Shown: positions 37,827 to 47,733 of the stretch, piece after piece
How the letters are laid out: each line of letters starts with the position of its first letter
Numbering within the stretch: the stretch's first letter is position 1
Assembly: GCA_964650965.1 (NCBI GenBank)
Contig: CAZYYO010000001.1
Coordinates: 52,001-116,000, forward strand
Direction of reading: 5' to 3'
Source: CAZYYO01 sp964650965
GTDB lineage: Bacteria; Bacillota; Clostridia; Lachnospirales; Lachnospiraceae
Length of the DNA: 64,000 bases
Notes under the pieces: generated by a model
Databases searched by the model: none
The model's input: the letters and a program-made list of their open reading frames with translations, nothing else
Told to the model about the DNA's origin: nothing
Made by a program: the position numbers and the translations under genes

Positions 37827-39121
37827 AGAAAACAGAAACAGAAGAAATGTATGAAGCCCTTGGAATTTCACCAAAGGTATATCAGTTTGGACAAAAGGTG
37901 CTGTCTGATTTAGAGGAAAGATTTCATCAAATGGATGAAGTAACAGAATTTAATCAAATGAAGGTAATTACTGCCATGCAAAAGAACCGTGTCAGTGCAG
38001 AATGCTTTCAGGGAACCAATGGATATGGTTACAGTGATTTAGGAAGAGAGACCTTAGAAAGTGTCTATGCAGATTGCTTCAAGGGTGAAGCAGCACTGGT
38101 ACGTCCACAAATCACCTGTGGTACCCATGCTTTGGCACTAGCATTAATGTCTAATTTACGCCCTGGAGATGAACTGCTGTCTCCTGTGGGAAAACCCTAT
38201 GATACCTTAGAAGAGGTGATTGGTATTCGTCCCTCTAAGGGCAGTCTGGCAGAATATAACATCAGCTATGCCCAGGTGGATTTATTAGCGGACGGCTCCT
38301 TTGATTATGATGGAATCCGTCAGGCCATCAATGAGAAAACCAAATTAATAACCATTCAGCGTTCCAAGGGCTATGCCACCAGACCAACCTTATCTGTTGA
38401 AAGAATTGGTGAATTGATTGCCTTTGTAAAAGAAATTAAGCCGGATGTTATCTGTATGGTAGATAACTGCTACGGAGAATTTGTAGAAACAAGAGAGCCC
38501 TTAGAGGTAGGAGCCGATATGATTGTTGGCTCCCTGATTAAGAACCCAGGGGGCGGATTAGCTCCTATTGGCGGTTATATTGTGGGAAAAAAGGAATGTG
38601 TGGATAATGCCGCCTATCGCCTTACATCTCCAGGACTTGGTAAGGAGGTAGGTGCATCCTTAGGAGTTATGCAATCCTTCTTCCAGGGACTATTTCTTGC
38701 ACCTACGGTGGTAAATGGCGCATTAAAGGGAGCTGTATTTGCAGCCAATATTTATGAACGATTGGGATTTCGCGTAGTGCCAAACGGCAGTGAATCTCGT
38801 CATGATATTATTCAGGCTATTGAATTAGATTCACCGGAGGGCTTAATTGCCTTCTGTCAGGGCATTCAGGCAGCAGCACCGGTAGACAGCTATGTGGCTC
38901 CGGAGCCTTGGGATATGCCTGGATATGATAGTAAGGTCATTATGGCAGCGGGAGCATTTGTTCAGGGCTCCTCCATTGAGTTAAGTGCGGATGGACCTTT
39001 AAAACCGCCCTATGCGGTATATTTCCAGGGAGGTCTAACCTGGTATCATGCCAAACTAGGAATCCTTATGTCTTTGGAAAAACTTTGCCAGGCAAACCTT
39101 GTTAAGGATATGCTTTTATGA
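37823..39121 (+). CDS. ynbB: YnbB-type PLP enzyme (methionine gamma-lyase / aluminium-resistance family)
   Basis: A 432-aa PLP-dependent enzyme of the Cys/Met fold family that follows miaA (or hfq) in many Firmicutes. FQGTNGYGYSDLGRETLESVYA and QITCGTHALALAL are in the N-terminal part; the PLP lysine is in GSLIKNPGGGLAPIGGYIVG near residue 238; SPGLGKEVGASLG and LSADGPLKPPYAVYFQGGLT follow. Database names such as aluminium resistance protein or methionine gamma-lyase are historical; the real substrate is not known. Confidence 0.88.
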   Translation: MKKTETEEMYEALGISPKVYQFGQKVLSDLEERFHQMDEVTEFNQMKVITAMQKNRVSAECFQGTNGYGYSDLGRETLESVYADCFKGEAALVRPQITCGTHALALALMSNLRPGDELLSPVGKPYDTLEEVIGIRPSKGSLAEYNISYAQVDLLADGSFDYDGIRQAINEKTKLITIQRSKGYATRPTLSVERIGELIAFVKEIKPDVICMVDNCYGEFVETREPLEVGADMIVGSLIKNPGGGLAPIGGYIVGKKECVDNAAYRLTSPGLGKEVGASLGVMQSFFQGLFLAPTVVNGALKGAVFAANIYERLGFRVVPNGSESRHDIIQAIELDSPEGLIAFCQGIQAAAPVDSYVAPEPWDMPGYDSKVIMAAGAFVQGSSIELSADGPLKPPYAVYFQGGLTWYHAKLGILMSLEKLCQANLVKDMLL

Positions 39122-39167
39122 TAAAATGAAAAGAAGGTTTTTGAGCAGGAGAGAGTGAAAGGAACCT

Positions 39168-39860
39168 ATGTACACTCATTTACAAATGAAGCAGGATTTA
39201 CCAATAGAAACACCATACGAAAAATGTTATCGTTATGGTGTAAGTTCTTTGTCTGATGTGGAATTACTTGCTGTAATTCTTCGCAGCGGAACTCGTGGCC
39301 GAAATGCCATTGATGTTGCTGGTGATGTGTTAAAGCAGGGGCAGCATCAATTACTTAATCTGGTAGATCTTGAATTAGGGGAATTGAAAAAGATTCCTGG
39401 AATTGGACCTGTCAAAGCCATTGAATTAAAAGCTGTTGCAGAGCTTTCACTGAGAATCAGTCAGGCTTCTAGAATTAAAAGACTGAATTTATGTGATGCA
39501 AGTACTGTTGCACAATACTACATGGAACAGCTGCGACACGAAAGACGAGAACAATTATTAATCAGTATGTTTGATGTGAAATGCCAGCTATTAGGGGATG
39601 AAACTATTTCTATTGGCACAGTGGATTGTGCTTTGCTGTCTCCCAGGGAAATCTATTTATGCGCGTTACAAAAGGGAGCATCCTTTGTTATTATGCTGCA
39701 TAATCATCCCAGTGGAATACCAGAACCTAGTGAAGCGGATTGTAAAGCTACCCTAAGAATCAAACGAAGCGGCGATATCCTAGGGGTTCCATTAATGGAT
39801 CACATCATTATCGGAGATAATTCCTATTATAGTTTTAAAGAAAAAGGGCTGATACAATAG
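39168..39860 (+). CDS. radC: RadC family JAMM-domain protein
   Basis: A 230-aa protein: an N-terminal helix-hairpin-helix region (LKKIPGIGPVKAIELKAVAEL) and a C-terminal MPN/JAMM metalloprotease-like fold with HNHPSGIPEPSEAD near residue 175. Despite its name the family is not required for DNA repair; its role is unsettled. Position directly before mreB is conserved in Firmicutes. AAAGGA 5 bases before the ATG fixes the start. Confidence 0.94.
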   Translation: MYTHLQMKQDLPIETPYEKCYRYGVSSLSDVELLAVILRSGTRGRNAIDVAGDVLKQGQHQLLNLVDLELGELKKIPGIGPVKAIELKAVAELSLRISQASRIKRLNLCDASTVAQYYMEQLRHERREQLLISMFDVKCQLLGDETISIGTVDCALLSPREIYLCALQKGASFVIMLHNHPSGIPEPSEADCKATLRIKRSGDILGVPLMDHIIIGDNSYYSFKEKGLIQ

Positions 39861-39877
39861 CCAGAAGGAGCATTTAG

Positions 39878-40891
39878 ATGAGTAACGCTTATGGAATTGA
39901 TATGGGGACGGGAAATCTTAAAATCTTCAATAAGTCCAGTAACACAGTAACAAATGTGAAAAATACAATTGCAATTGTAGAAAAGAACCAAATGTATGCA
40001 TATGGAGATCGGGCATACTCTATGTATGAAAAAGCACCTGATACCATACAGGTTTCATTTCCCATTGTAAGTGGGGTAATTGCTGATTTCGATAATATGC
40101 AGACCATGCTGTTTGAAGTTCTCGAAAACAAGGTGAAAGCCAAGTTAAAAGGAGCGGACATTGTAGTTGCTGTACCGACGGATATTACTGAGGTGGAGAA
40201 GAAGGCTTTCTATGATATGTTCTTCAAATCCAAAATCAAGGCACATAGCGTATCCTTATGTGAGAAGCCTTTAGCTGATGCATTGGGACTTGGTCTGGAC
40301 ATTACCGAACCTACAGGGGTAATGGTAGTGGATTTTGGTGCAGATACCACGGAAATTTCCGTCATTTCTCTTGGCGGACTTGTATTAAGTGATTTGCTTC
40401 CCTTTGGGGGAAATCATTTAGATGATTCCATCGTTACATATCTTAAGAGAAAATTCAATCTTGTTATTGGACGTAAGACTGCAAAAGCATTAAAGGAAAC
40501 CGTAGGATCTGCTATGCCTGGCAATGCAGAGGTTATGACCATTGTGGGACGAGATGTCGTTAGTGGACTTCCAATAGAGATGGATATTAATGGTGGTGTT
40601 GTATATGAGGCCATTAAAGATGATTTAAATAATCTGTGTAATTCCATTAAAATGATATTGGAAAAGGTTCCACCTGAGCTTGCCAAGGATATTGTTCACG
40701 CAGGCATATATCTTACAGGTGGAAGCTCATTAATTGACCGTCTTTCTGATTTGTTCACAGAAGTGACAAATATTAAGGTTAATGTATGTGAGGATGCAGA
40801 GAATACAGTTGCACTGGGATTAGACCGTGTATTATCAGATGCTAAGTACAAACGGTTTGGATATAGTATGAAATCTAGAATTTTTAATTAA
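39878..40891 (+). CDS. mreB: Rod-shape determining protein, MreB/Mbl actin family
   Basis: Actin-like filament that guides cell-wall elongation at the membrane. The protein is 337 aa. The phosphate-1 loop is YGIDMGTGNLKIF at the N-terminus, phosphate-2 VMVVDFGADTTEISVISLGG near residue 150, and the adenosine motif IYLTGGSSLIDRL near 280. AAGGAG precedes the ATG. It heads mreBCD-mrdA. Which paralogue (MreB, Mbl or MreBH) it corresponds to cannot be told from one copy. Confidence 0.94.
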   Translation: MSNAYGIDMGTGNLKIFNKSSNTVTNVKNTIAIVEKNQMYAYGDRAYSMYEKAPDTIQVSFPIVSGVIADFDNMQTMLFEVLENKVKAKLKGADIVVAVPTDITEVEKKAFYDMFFKSKIKAHSVSLCEKPLADALGLGLDITEPTGVMVVDFGADTTEISVISLGGLVLSDLLPFGGNHLDDSIVTYLKRKFNLVIGRKTAKALKETVGSAMPGNAEVMTIVGRDVVSGLPIEMDINGGVVYEAIKDDLNNLCNSIKMILEKVPPELAKDIVHAGIYLTGGSSLIDRLSDLFTEVTNIKVNVCEDAENTVALGLDRVLSDAKYKRFGYSMKSRIFN

Positions 40892-40903
40892 AAGGAAAAT
40901 AAT

Positions 40904-41779
40904 ATGAGACGTAGTGGAAATTCTAAAATGCCAAGTAAATATGTTCTGGCTATTATGTCTTTGATTTGTATTATGCTGTTATTTGTCAGTTATGCAACTG
41001 ATTTTGCTGGCGGTCCAATTCAGACAGTAGCTAACTATATTTTTATTCCCATGCAAAAGGGATTAAATTATGTAGGAGAAACCATTTCCGTAAGCAGCGA
41101 TGATGCCAAGACAAAGGAACAGTTGATTTCTGAAAATGCGAATTTACAAGCGCAGGTTGACGATTTAAAAACGCAATTAACCAATATACAGCTGCAGCAG
41201 ACGGAGCTGGATAATTTAAGGACCCTGTACGAATTAGACCAAAGCTATAGTGATTACAAAACTACGGGAGCGCATATTGTTGCAAAAGGAACCAGTAACT
41301 GGTTTGACAGTTTTACCATTGATAAGGGAAGTAACGATGGTATTAAGCAGGATATGAATGTGATTGCCGGAAGTGGTTTGGTTGGAATTGTAACGGATGT
41401 TGGTAAGAATTATTCTGTGGTTCGTGCAGTAATTGATGATACCACAAATTTAAGTGGAATGATTGTGAGCACCAGTGATAACTGTATTATTTCAGGTAAT
41501 CTGAAGCGAATGACCAGTGACAGTCAAATTGATTTTACTAACTTAGAAGATATGGATAATAAGGTGAAGACCGGTGATTTGGTTGTTACATCCAATATTA
41601 GTTCCCAGTATCTGCCAGGTATCCTTGTTGGATACGTCACCTCCATAGAAAATGATTCCAATGGTTTGACAAGATCCGGAACCATTACTCCCGTTGTTGA
41701 TTTTAAGCATTTACAGGAAGTTCTTGTAGTTCTTCAATTAAAGGAAACGAAAGATGAGGAGACTGCAGATGACCAATAA
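40904..41779 (+). CDS. mreC: Rod-shape determining protein MreC
   Basis: Bitopic membrane protein linking MreB to the elongation synthases and activating PBP2. The protein is 291 aa: a basic N-terminus, a transmembrane helix (about residues 13-31, VLAIMSLICIMLLFVSYA), a coiled coil at about 70-115 (LISENANLQAQVDDLKTQLTN) and two beta-barrel domains with VIAGSGLVGIVTDVGKNYS near 150. It overlaps mreD by 11 bases. Confidence 0.94.
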   Translation: MRRSGNSKMPSKYVLAIMSLICIMLLFVSYATDFAGGPIQTVANYIFIPMQKGLNYVGETISVSSDDAKTKEQLISENANLQAQVDDLKTQLTNIQLQQTELDNLRTLYELDQSYSDYKTTGAHIVAKGTSNWFDSFTIDKGSNDGIKQDMNVIAGSGLVGIVTDVGKNYSVVRAVIDDTTNLSGMIVSTSDNCIISGNLKRMTSDSQIDFTNLEDMDNKVKTGDLVVTSNISSQYLPGILVGYVTSIENDSNGLTRSGTITPVVDFKHLQEVLVVLQLKETKDEETADDQ

Positions 41780-42311
41780 GAAATTACTGATAGAGCGGTT
41801 TGTCACCATTGCTATATTAATATATGTATGCTTCCTTCTTCAAACGTCAGTTTTTCCAAGCTTTGAATTGGCTGGAGTTGTGCCAAATGTTCTTGTGATT
41901 CTTGTGTCTACCTTTGGCTTTATGAGAGGAAGAAAAACAGGGCTGCTCATTGGTTTTATTTGCGGCTTTTTATTGGATTTGTTTTTGGGATATTATCTAG
42001 GATTATTTGCTCTGGTTTATATGGGAATAGGTTATTTAAATGGATATTTCCGTAAAATATTTTTTGGGGATGATATAAAATTTCCTTTGGTTTTAATTGG
42101 TGCTAGTGATGTGATTTATGGATTCGTTATTTATGTCATTATGTTTTTGTTTCGGGGCAGAACGGATATCAGCTTTTATTTGATGCAGGTTATCATTCCA
42201 GAAGCTGTATATACCGTAGTCACAGCAATCCCTTTATATTACATTATTTTCCGACTGAACCAGCATTTTAATCGAAGTGAAAAAAGGAGTAATCGAAGAA
42301 TTGTTAACTAA
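41769..42311 (+). CDS. mreD: Rod-shape determining protein MreD
   Basis: An integral membrane protein of 180 aa with about five or six helices (for example TIAILIYVCFLLQTSVFPSF and LIGFICGFLLDLFLGYYLG), partner of MreC in the elongasome. ATG 41769 is chosen because AGGAG lies 8 bases upstream inside the end of mreC; an in-frame start at 41754 lacks one. Its end overlaps the likely start of the PBP2 gene. Confidence 0.9.
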   Translation: MTNKKLLIERFVTIAILIYVCFLLQTSVFPSFELAGVVPNVLVILVSTFGFMRGRKTGLLIGFICGFLLDLFLGYYLGLFALVYMGIGYLNGYFRKIFFGDDIKFPLVLIGASDVIYGFVIYVIMFLFRGRTDISFYLMQVIIPEAVYTVVTAIPLYYIIFRLNQHFNRSEKRSNRRIVN

Positions 42312-45147
42312 ACTGATAGATTCAATAAAAGATATATTTGCATCAAGACTTAGGGTTATGATTTCTGTGATGGTGATTTTTTCAGGAATCTTAATCTTAC
42401 GTCTTTTTGTATTGCAGATTATTCGTGGAAATGAATATCAGTCCAATTACGATCTTATGGTAGAAAAGACAGAAACCATTGATGCTACCAGAGGAAATAT
42501 TTATGATCGAAAGGGACAGCTGTTAGCTTACAACGAGCTGGCCTATGCGGTAACCATAGAGGATACGGGAAGCTATCAGAATTCCAAAGTGCGAAACAAA
42601 GAGTTGAATGAAGAAATTAGTCAGATTATTACCAATATTGAAGCCAATGGAGATTCCATAGATAATGAATTTGGTATTATTTTAAATGCAGCCGGTGAAT
42701 TTGAATTTGTCAATTCAGGTACCAGTCAATCCCGATTTCTTGCAGACATATTTGGACATGCCAGTATTAATGATTTAACTTATAATAAAAATCTCAAATT
42801 AAATGAAGCGGAAGCCACTCCGGATCAGGTAATGAACTACCTATGGGGAGATCGCCGATATCAGGTTTCTTCCGATTACAACAAGGAATTAAGATATAAG
42901 ATTGCGATTGTTCGATATAATATGGGGCAAAACAGCTATCAGAAATATATTGCAACAACCATTGCAAGTGATGTAAGCGATAAGACTGTTGCATATATCA
43001 AAGAACATGCCAATGAATTAACAGGCTGTACCATTGCAGAGAATTCTGTACGGCGTTATGTTGACAGCGAGTATTTTGCACATATTATAGGATATACTGG
43101 TCAGATTTCTACAGAGGAATATAACGAACTGAAATCCGATGATAATGATTATTCTTTGACGGATGTTATTGGAAAATCTGGAATTGAACAGGATATGAAT
43201 GAATACCTTAGTGGAACCAAGGGATCAGAAACCGTATTCGTAGACAGTGTAGGTAATTTGATTGAAGTAACCAAACATACCGATACCATTCCTGGAAATG
43301 ATGTGTATCTTTCCATTGATAAAGACCTCCAGGAGGCAACCTATAAGCTTTTGGAACGAGAAATTGCTTCGATTTTATATTCTAAAATCGTTAATACAAA
43401 GGCATATAATTCCAGTAGTACATCTAAGGCTTCCGATATTGTAATTCCTATTTATGATGTGTATTATGCACTGGTAGAAAATCATTTAATCGATGTCAGT
43501 GCATTAGATGATGCCGATGCTACAGATACAGAACGTGCGGTAAAGTCAGCCTACGATAATAAGAAGAACAATGTATTAAATACACTAAAAAGTCAGTTAA
43601 CCGCAGTGAATCCTACTGCCTACAATAAACTAGATGAAGAATATCAGGATTATTCCACCTATATTGTTACCATGCTAAAATCCTCTGGAATCTTTGATGC
43701 CAATGCCATTGACAGTTCTGACGACATTCAGAAGCAGTGGAAGAGTGAACAATTAAGTGTAGCAGATTATCTTACCTATGCCATTGAACAAAATTGGATT
43801 GATATCACCAAGTTTTCTGGTGAAAGTAAGTACGCAGATACCCAGGAGCTATATTCTAATCTGGTAGAAGATATTCTTACCCAGTTAGATACTGATTCCG
43901 GTTTCCAGGACCTGGTATATAAATATGTTATCTATCAGGATTATGTGACAGGAAATCAGTTGTGTACTATCTTATATGATCAAGGTGTTCTTCCCCAGGA
44001 TGATTCCAGCAGAAATGGATTGGCATCCGGCTCCATAAATGCCTATTCCTTCCTGAAGGGGAAAATACAGAACTTAGAAATCACCCCTGGACAGCTGGCT
44101 CTTGACCCTTGTTCCGGTTCCAGTGTGATTTTGGATACAAAAACAGGAGAGGTACTGGCCTGTGTAACATATCCTGGATATGATAACAATAAACTGGCAA
44201 ACTCTGTAGATTCCAAGTACTACAGCTCATTGCTGACCAGTATGTCAAATCCGATGTATAACAATGCTACCCAACAACGTACCGCCCCTGGTTCTACGTT
44301 TAAAATGGTCAGCGCAACGGCTGGTTTGGCTGAAGGAGTTATAACAACTACATCAACGATTCAAGATCAGGGTATTTATGAAAATGTAAGTAATAAGCCA
44401 AAATGCTGGTATTATCCAAATACTCATGGAGTTATTAACGTGTCCCAGGCGATTCGTGATTCATGTAATTATTTCTTCTATGAGGTAGGTGACCGACTGG
44501 CCGGAGGTGTAAATAATTACAATGATGCAACCGGAATTTCAAAAATCACAAAATATGCTTCCCTTTATGGATTGGATTCCAAAACCGGTGTAGAAATCGA
44601 AGAAAATCAGTCTAGTATAGCTACAGAGTATCCAGTAATGGCAGCAATTGGACAGTCAAATAACAATTATACAACCATTGCACTTGCCCGCTATGTAACT
44701 GCAGTAGCGAATAATGGAACTGTATATAATTTGTCATTACTAGATAAGGTTACAGATAAAGAAGGCAATACCTTGATGACTTATGGACCATCTGTTAAAA
44801 ATCAGGTAGATGTATTAAATTCTTCTGAATGGTCCGCGATTCATTCTGGTATGAGAATGGTAGTGGAAAACTTGTCAGTCTTTGATACTGCTACGGTGAA
44901 TGTGGCAGGCAAAACCGGTACAGCTGAGGTTAATTCCAGACCGAACCATGCGTTATTTGTAGGCTATGCGCCATACGAAAATCCTGAAATAGCAATGGCA
45001 ACCCGCATTGCTTATGGTTATACAAGTCATAATGCGGCTGCCGTTTCTAAGGATATTATTGAATATTATTTCCATCCGGAAGATGCAGCAAATATATTAA
45101 ATGGACAGGTAGGAACTGTGAATACAACCAATACCGTAGCCGATTAA
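42301..45147 (+). CDS. mrdA: Class B penicillin-binding protein 2 (elongation transpeptidase), with large insertion
   Basis: Monofunctional peptidoglycan transpeptidase of the elongation complex. About 948 aa, well above the usual 600-750. One TM helix (about residues 20-40), then the pedestal starting DATRGNIYDRKGQLLAYNELAYAV. Transpeptidase motifs: SxxK as PGSTFK (about 663), SxN as DSCNYF (about 720), KTG as AGKTGTAEV (about 869). Between SIDKDLQEATYKLLE (about 342) and SSVILDTKTGEVLA (about 605) is an insertion of over 200 residues rich in Asp, Ser and Tyr. The frame opens at GTG 42277, but AAAAGGAG precedes TTG 42301, which I prefer. Confidence 0.92.
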   Translation: MLTKLIDSIKDIFASRLRVMISVMVIFSGILILRLFVLQIIRGNEYQSNYDLMVEKTETIDATRGNIYDRKGQLLAYNELAYAVTIEDTGSYQNSKVRNKELNEEISQIITNIEANGDSIDNEFGIILNAAGEFEFVNSGTSQSRFLADIFGHASINDLTYNKNLKLNEAEATPDQVMNYLWGDRRYQVSSDYNKELRYKIAIVRYNMGQNSYQKYIATTIASDVSDKTVAYIKEHANELTGCTIAENSVRRYVDSEYFAHIIGYTGQISTEEYNELKSDDNDYSLTDVIGKSGIEQDMNEYLSGTKGSETVFVDSVGNLIEVTKHTDTIPGNDVYLSIDKDLQEATYKLLEREIASILYSKIVNTKAYNSSSTSKASDIVIPIYDVYYALVENHLIDVSALDDADATDTERAVKSAYDNKKNNVLNTLKSQLTAVNPTAYNKLDEEYQDYSTYIVTMLKSSGIFDANAIDSSDDIQKQWKSEQLSVADYLTYAIEQNWIDITKFSGESKYADTQELYSNLVEDILTQLDTDSGFQDLVYKYVIYQDYVTGNQLCTILYDQGVLPQDDSSRNGLASGSINAYSFLKGKIQNLEITPGQLALDPCSGSSVILDTKTGEVLACVTYPGYDNNKLANSVDSKYYSSLLTSMSNPMYNNATQQRTAPGSTFKMVSATAGLAEGVITTTSTIQDQGIYENVSNKPKCWYYPNTHGVINVSQAIRDSCNYFFYEVGDRLAGGVNNYNDATGISKITKYASLYGLDSKTGVEIEENQSSIATEYPVMAAIGQSNNNYTTIALARYVTAVANNGTVYNLSLLDKVTDKEGNTLMTYGPSVKNQVDVLNSSEWSAIHSGMRMVVENLSVFDTATVNVAGKTGTAEVNSRPNHALFVGYAPYENPEIAMATRIAYGYTSHNAAAVSKDIIEYYFHPEDAANILNGQVGTVNTTNTVAD

Positions 45148-45166
45148 TGAAACAGGAGTAATTATT

Positions 45167-45847
45167 TTGAAAGATTCCGTGGTAATCAAAAGTAATAAAT
45201 ATGGATTAACCCTCGTGTTAAATGATCAGGTAGACTTTGAAACTCTGGTCAGGGATATTTGCACCAAATTTGCAAAAAGCAGGGCATTTTTTGGTGAGAC
45301 AGAAATGATTTTATCTTACGAGGGAAGAGATGTCAGTGGAGAAGAATCAGCTGTCATTGTGGAAGCAATCGAATTAAATTCAGATGTCAAAATCCCACTG
45401 ATTTCTGAGAATAACAAAGTAAAAGATGTTAAAATGCAAAAAAAGATAGATAAATTTTACTTTGATAATATATTTGATAATGCTAAAATAATCAGAGGCA
45501 GTGTTGGAAGGAAAAGTGCGGTTTGCAGCGACCAAAGTCTCGTTGTGCTAGGAGATGTGAAGGCAGGGGCTACTGTTCAGGCTGCAGGAAATATTATTAT
45601 TTTCGGTTCTTTGGAAGGACATGCTATTGCAGGTTATCCAGAGGAAAACAGCTGTTATATTGTTACAAATGAATTGAATACAGACCATGCCACTATCGGA
45701 ACCTGCAGTGGCACGTTTCAGCTTCATGAAAAATGGTCTCTGCGACTTCGCAAGAAAAACCAAAATGCAATGGCAATTGTTGTTTGGGATAAAGAATTGT
45801 TGTGTGAACCACTTTCTGGTGGAATATTAAAACAAATCAAATCATAA
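45167..45847 (+). CDS. minC: Septum site-determining protein MinC
   Basis: Inhibitor of FtsZ assembly away from midcell. The protein is 226 aa. The N-terminal domain (1-100) opens VVIKSNKYGLTLVLND; the C-terminal right-handed beta-helix shows the repeating pattern IRGSVGRKSAVCSDQSLVVLGD, then VQAAGNIIIFGSLEGHAIAG, the MinD-binding face. The start is TTG with AGGAG 8 bases upstream. minD follows after 13 bases. Confidence 0.92.
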   Translation: MKDSVVIKSNKYGLTLVLNDQVDFETLVRDICTKFAKSRAFFGETEMILSYEGRDVSGEESAVIVEAIELNSDVKIPLISENNKVKDVKMQKKIDKFYFDNIFDNAKIIRGSVGRKSAVCSDQSLVVLGDVKAGATVQAAGNIIIFGSLEGHAIAGYPEENSCYIVTNELNTDHATIGTCSGTFQLHEKWSLRLRKKNQNAMAIVVWDKELLCEPLSGGILKQIKS

Positions 45848-45860
45848 GGAGAAATCGTGC

Positions 45861-46592
45861 ATGGGCAAAATTATATCCATTGCTTCTGGGAAAGGGGGCG
45901 TGGGAAAATCCACGCTGACAGCCAATTTAGGAGCCGCACTTGCACAAAATGATAAAAAGGTCCTTCTTGTTGACATGGATCTTGGCTTACGCAATTTAGA
46001 TTTAATACTTGGAATGGAACAGCGTTGTGTATATCACATATTAGATGCAGTAAATGGAATGTGTCGAATTACACAAACCATTATTTCTGTCCCTGGACAG
46101 GATGGATTGTTTTTTATTCCTGCTCCTGGAAATGAAATGCGACTTTCTAATCATCAAATCCAGGTGTTTATTTCATATATTACTGCATTATCCAAGGAAT
46201 TTGATTATATTTTATTAGATTGCCCTGGGGGCAGAGATTATATTGTTGACCTGTGTTTTCAATGTTGTCAATATGTAATCATTGTGTGTACTGCAGATGC
46301 TTCTGCAATTCATGATAGTTCCTTTATGATAGAAAAAGCCATGCAAATGGGGTTTCCTACTGGAAATATTTATATGGTTATGAATCAACTTCCCATAGGT
46401 ACTTTTCGAAAGAATGAAGCACATTTGCAGCATATATTTCAACAGCTGTTTCATATTTCTATCATAGGATGCATCCCTTATTATAAGGACAAAAACCATG
46501 GGCAGCAGCAAGAACTATTTCTATATCAGGGACGAAAAAAATACCAAAAATATCAGAAAATCTGTTGTAACATGATGCAACTGACAAAATAA
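45861..46592 (+). CDS. minD: Divergent MinD-like ATPase
   Basis: ParA/MinD family ATPase next to minC, 243 aa. The deviant Walker A IASGKGGVGKSTLTANLGAALA and switch region LVDMDLGLRNLDLILGME are well kept. Later parts depart from standard MinD: the Walker B region reads LLDCPGGRDYIVDLCFQCCQ where MinD has a DxPAGIExGF-type run, and the end (QKYQKICCNMMQLTK) is not an obvious amphipathic membrane-targeting helix. At 243 aa it is about 20 residues shorter than typical MinD. No minE follows; rodA does. It is probably MinC's partner, but its membrane binding is uncertain. Confidence 0.82.
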   Translation: MGKIISIASGKGGVGKSTLTANLGAALAQNDKKVLLVDMDLGLRNLDLILGMEQRCVYHILDAVNGMCRITQTIISVPGQDGLFFIPAPGNEMRLSNHQIQVFISYITALSKEFDYILLDCPGGRDYIVDLCFQCCQYVIIVCTADASAIHDSSFMIEKAMQMGFPTGNIYMVMNQLPIGTFRKNEAHLQHIFQQLFHISIIGCIPYYKDKNHGQQQELFLYQGRKKYQKYQKICCNMMQLTK

Positions 46593-46608
46593 GATACTGG
46601 AGATTAAG

Positions 46609-47721
46609 ATGTTTAGAAATTACAAAATTAAAAATTATAATTTTAGATTAGTATTTGCAGTGGTAGCATTATCGATTATTGGTATCTTAATTATTGGAAG
46701 TGCGAATTCTGGCAATAATCAGACAAAGCAAATCCTTGGATTGGTTCTTGGTTTGATTGTAATGGCAGTGGTTTCCTTAATTGATTATGATTTTTTGTTA
46801 TCATTTTCACGGGTGTTTTATGGAATTGCAATTATTATACTTGGAATGATTTTCATTCCCGGAATTGGAGACGATTCTGGTGGAGCTACTCGGTGGATTC
46901 AGCTCCCCTTTATACGGTTTCAGCCCTCCGAGCTGGCAAAAATCCTGTTGATTTTGTTTTTTGCGGCCTATTTAATGCAGTATGCAGATGAAATCAATGT
47001 ACCAAAGCGCTTGTTGTCCATTGCTGTATTAGCAGGAATACCTCTGTTACTGATTGTAAAAGAACCGGATTTATCTACCACCATTGTAACATTTCTTATT
47101 TTAGCCTCCCTGTTATTTGTTACGGGGCTAAGCTATAAATTGGTTGGTATTGCATTAGCGATTGTTGTTCCGGCCATATTACTGGTGATTGCAATTGTCA
47201 TGCAAGAAGGGCAGACATTGTTAGATGAGTATCAGGGATTGCGAATTCTTGCCTGGCTTAAGCCCAAGGAATATCCTGCCAGTGCATATCAGCAGCAAAA
47301 TTCTATTATGGCAATTGGTTCAGGACAGCTTCTTGGCAAGGGGTTATATAATACCAGCGTTGATTCTGTAAAAAATGGAAATTATATTTCTGAACCACAT
47401 ACCGATTTTATTTTTGCGGTAGCAGGAGAAGAGCTTGGTTTTTTAGGATCTTGTGTTATTATTATATTGTTATTAATTATTGTAATTGAGTGTATACGAA
47501 TCGCAAAAAAAGCGAAAAATTTAGCCGGCACTTTGATTTGTGTGGGTATTGCAGCTTTGATAGGATTTCAAAGTTTTGTTAATATCTGTGTGGTTACAGG
47601 ATTAATGCCTAATACCGGGCTGCCATTACCATTTGTAAGCTATGGTCTAACCTCTTTGGTAACACTGTATCTTGGTATTGGCTTGGTATTAAATGTTGGA
47701 TTACAATCGAAAAAACACTAA
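46609..47721 (+). CDS. rodA: SEDS peptidoglycan glycosyltransferase RodA
   Basis: Polytopic membrane polymerase of lipid II in the elongation complex, partner of the PBP2 encoded upstream. The protein is 370 aa with about ten hydrophobic helices. GIGDDSGGATRWIQLPFIRFQPSELAKI near residue 88 and LPLPFVSYGLTSLVTLYLGIGLVLNV at the C-terminus are SEDS signatures. Short length and position in the mre-min cluster favour RodA over FtsW or SpoVE. Confidence 0.92.
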   Translation: MFRNYKIKNYNFRLVFAVVALSIIGILIIGSANSGNNQTKQILGLVLGLIVMAVVSLIDYDFLLSFSRVFYGIAIIILGMIFIPGIGDDSGGATRWIQLPFIRFQPSELAKILLILFFAAYLMQYADEINVPKRLLSIAVLAGIPLLLIVKEPDLSTTIVTFLILASLLFVTGLSYKLVGIALAIVVPAILLVIAIVMQEGQTLLDEYQGLRILAWLKPKEYPASAYQQQNSIMAIGSGQLLGKGLYNTSVDSVKNGNYISEPHTDFIFAVAGEELGFLGSCVIIILLLIIVIECIRIAKKAKNLAGTLICVGIAALIGFQSFVNICVVTGLMPNTGLPLPFVSYGLTSLVTLYLGIGLVLNVGLQSKKH

Positions 47722-47733
47722 GGAGGTACATGC

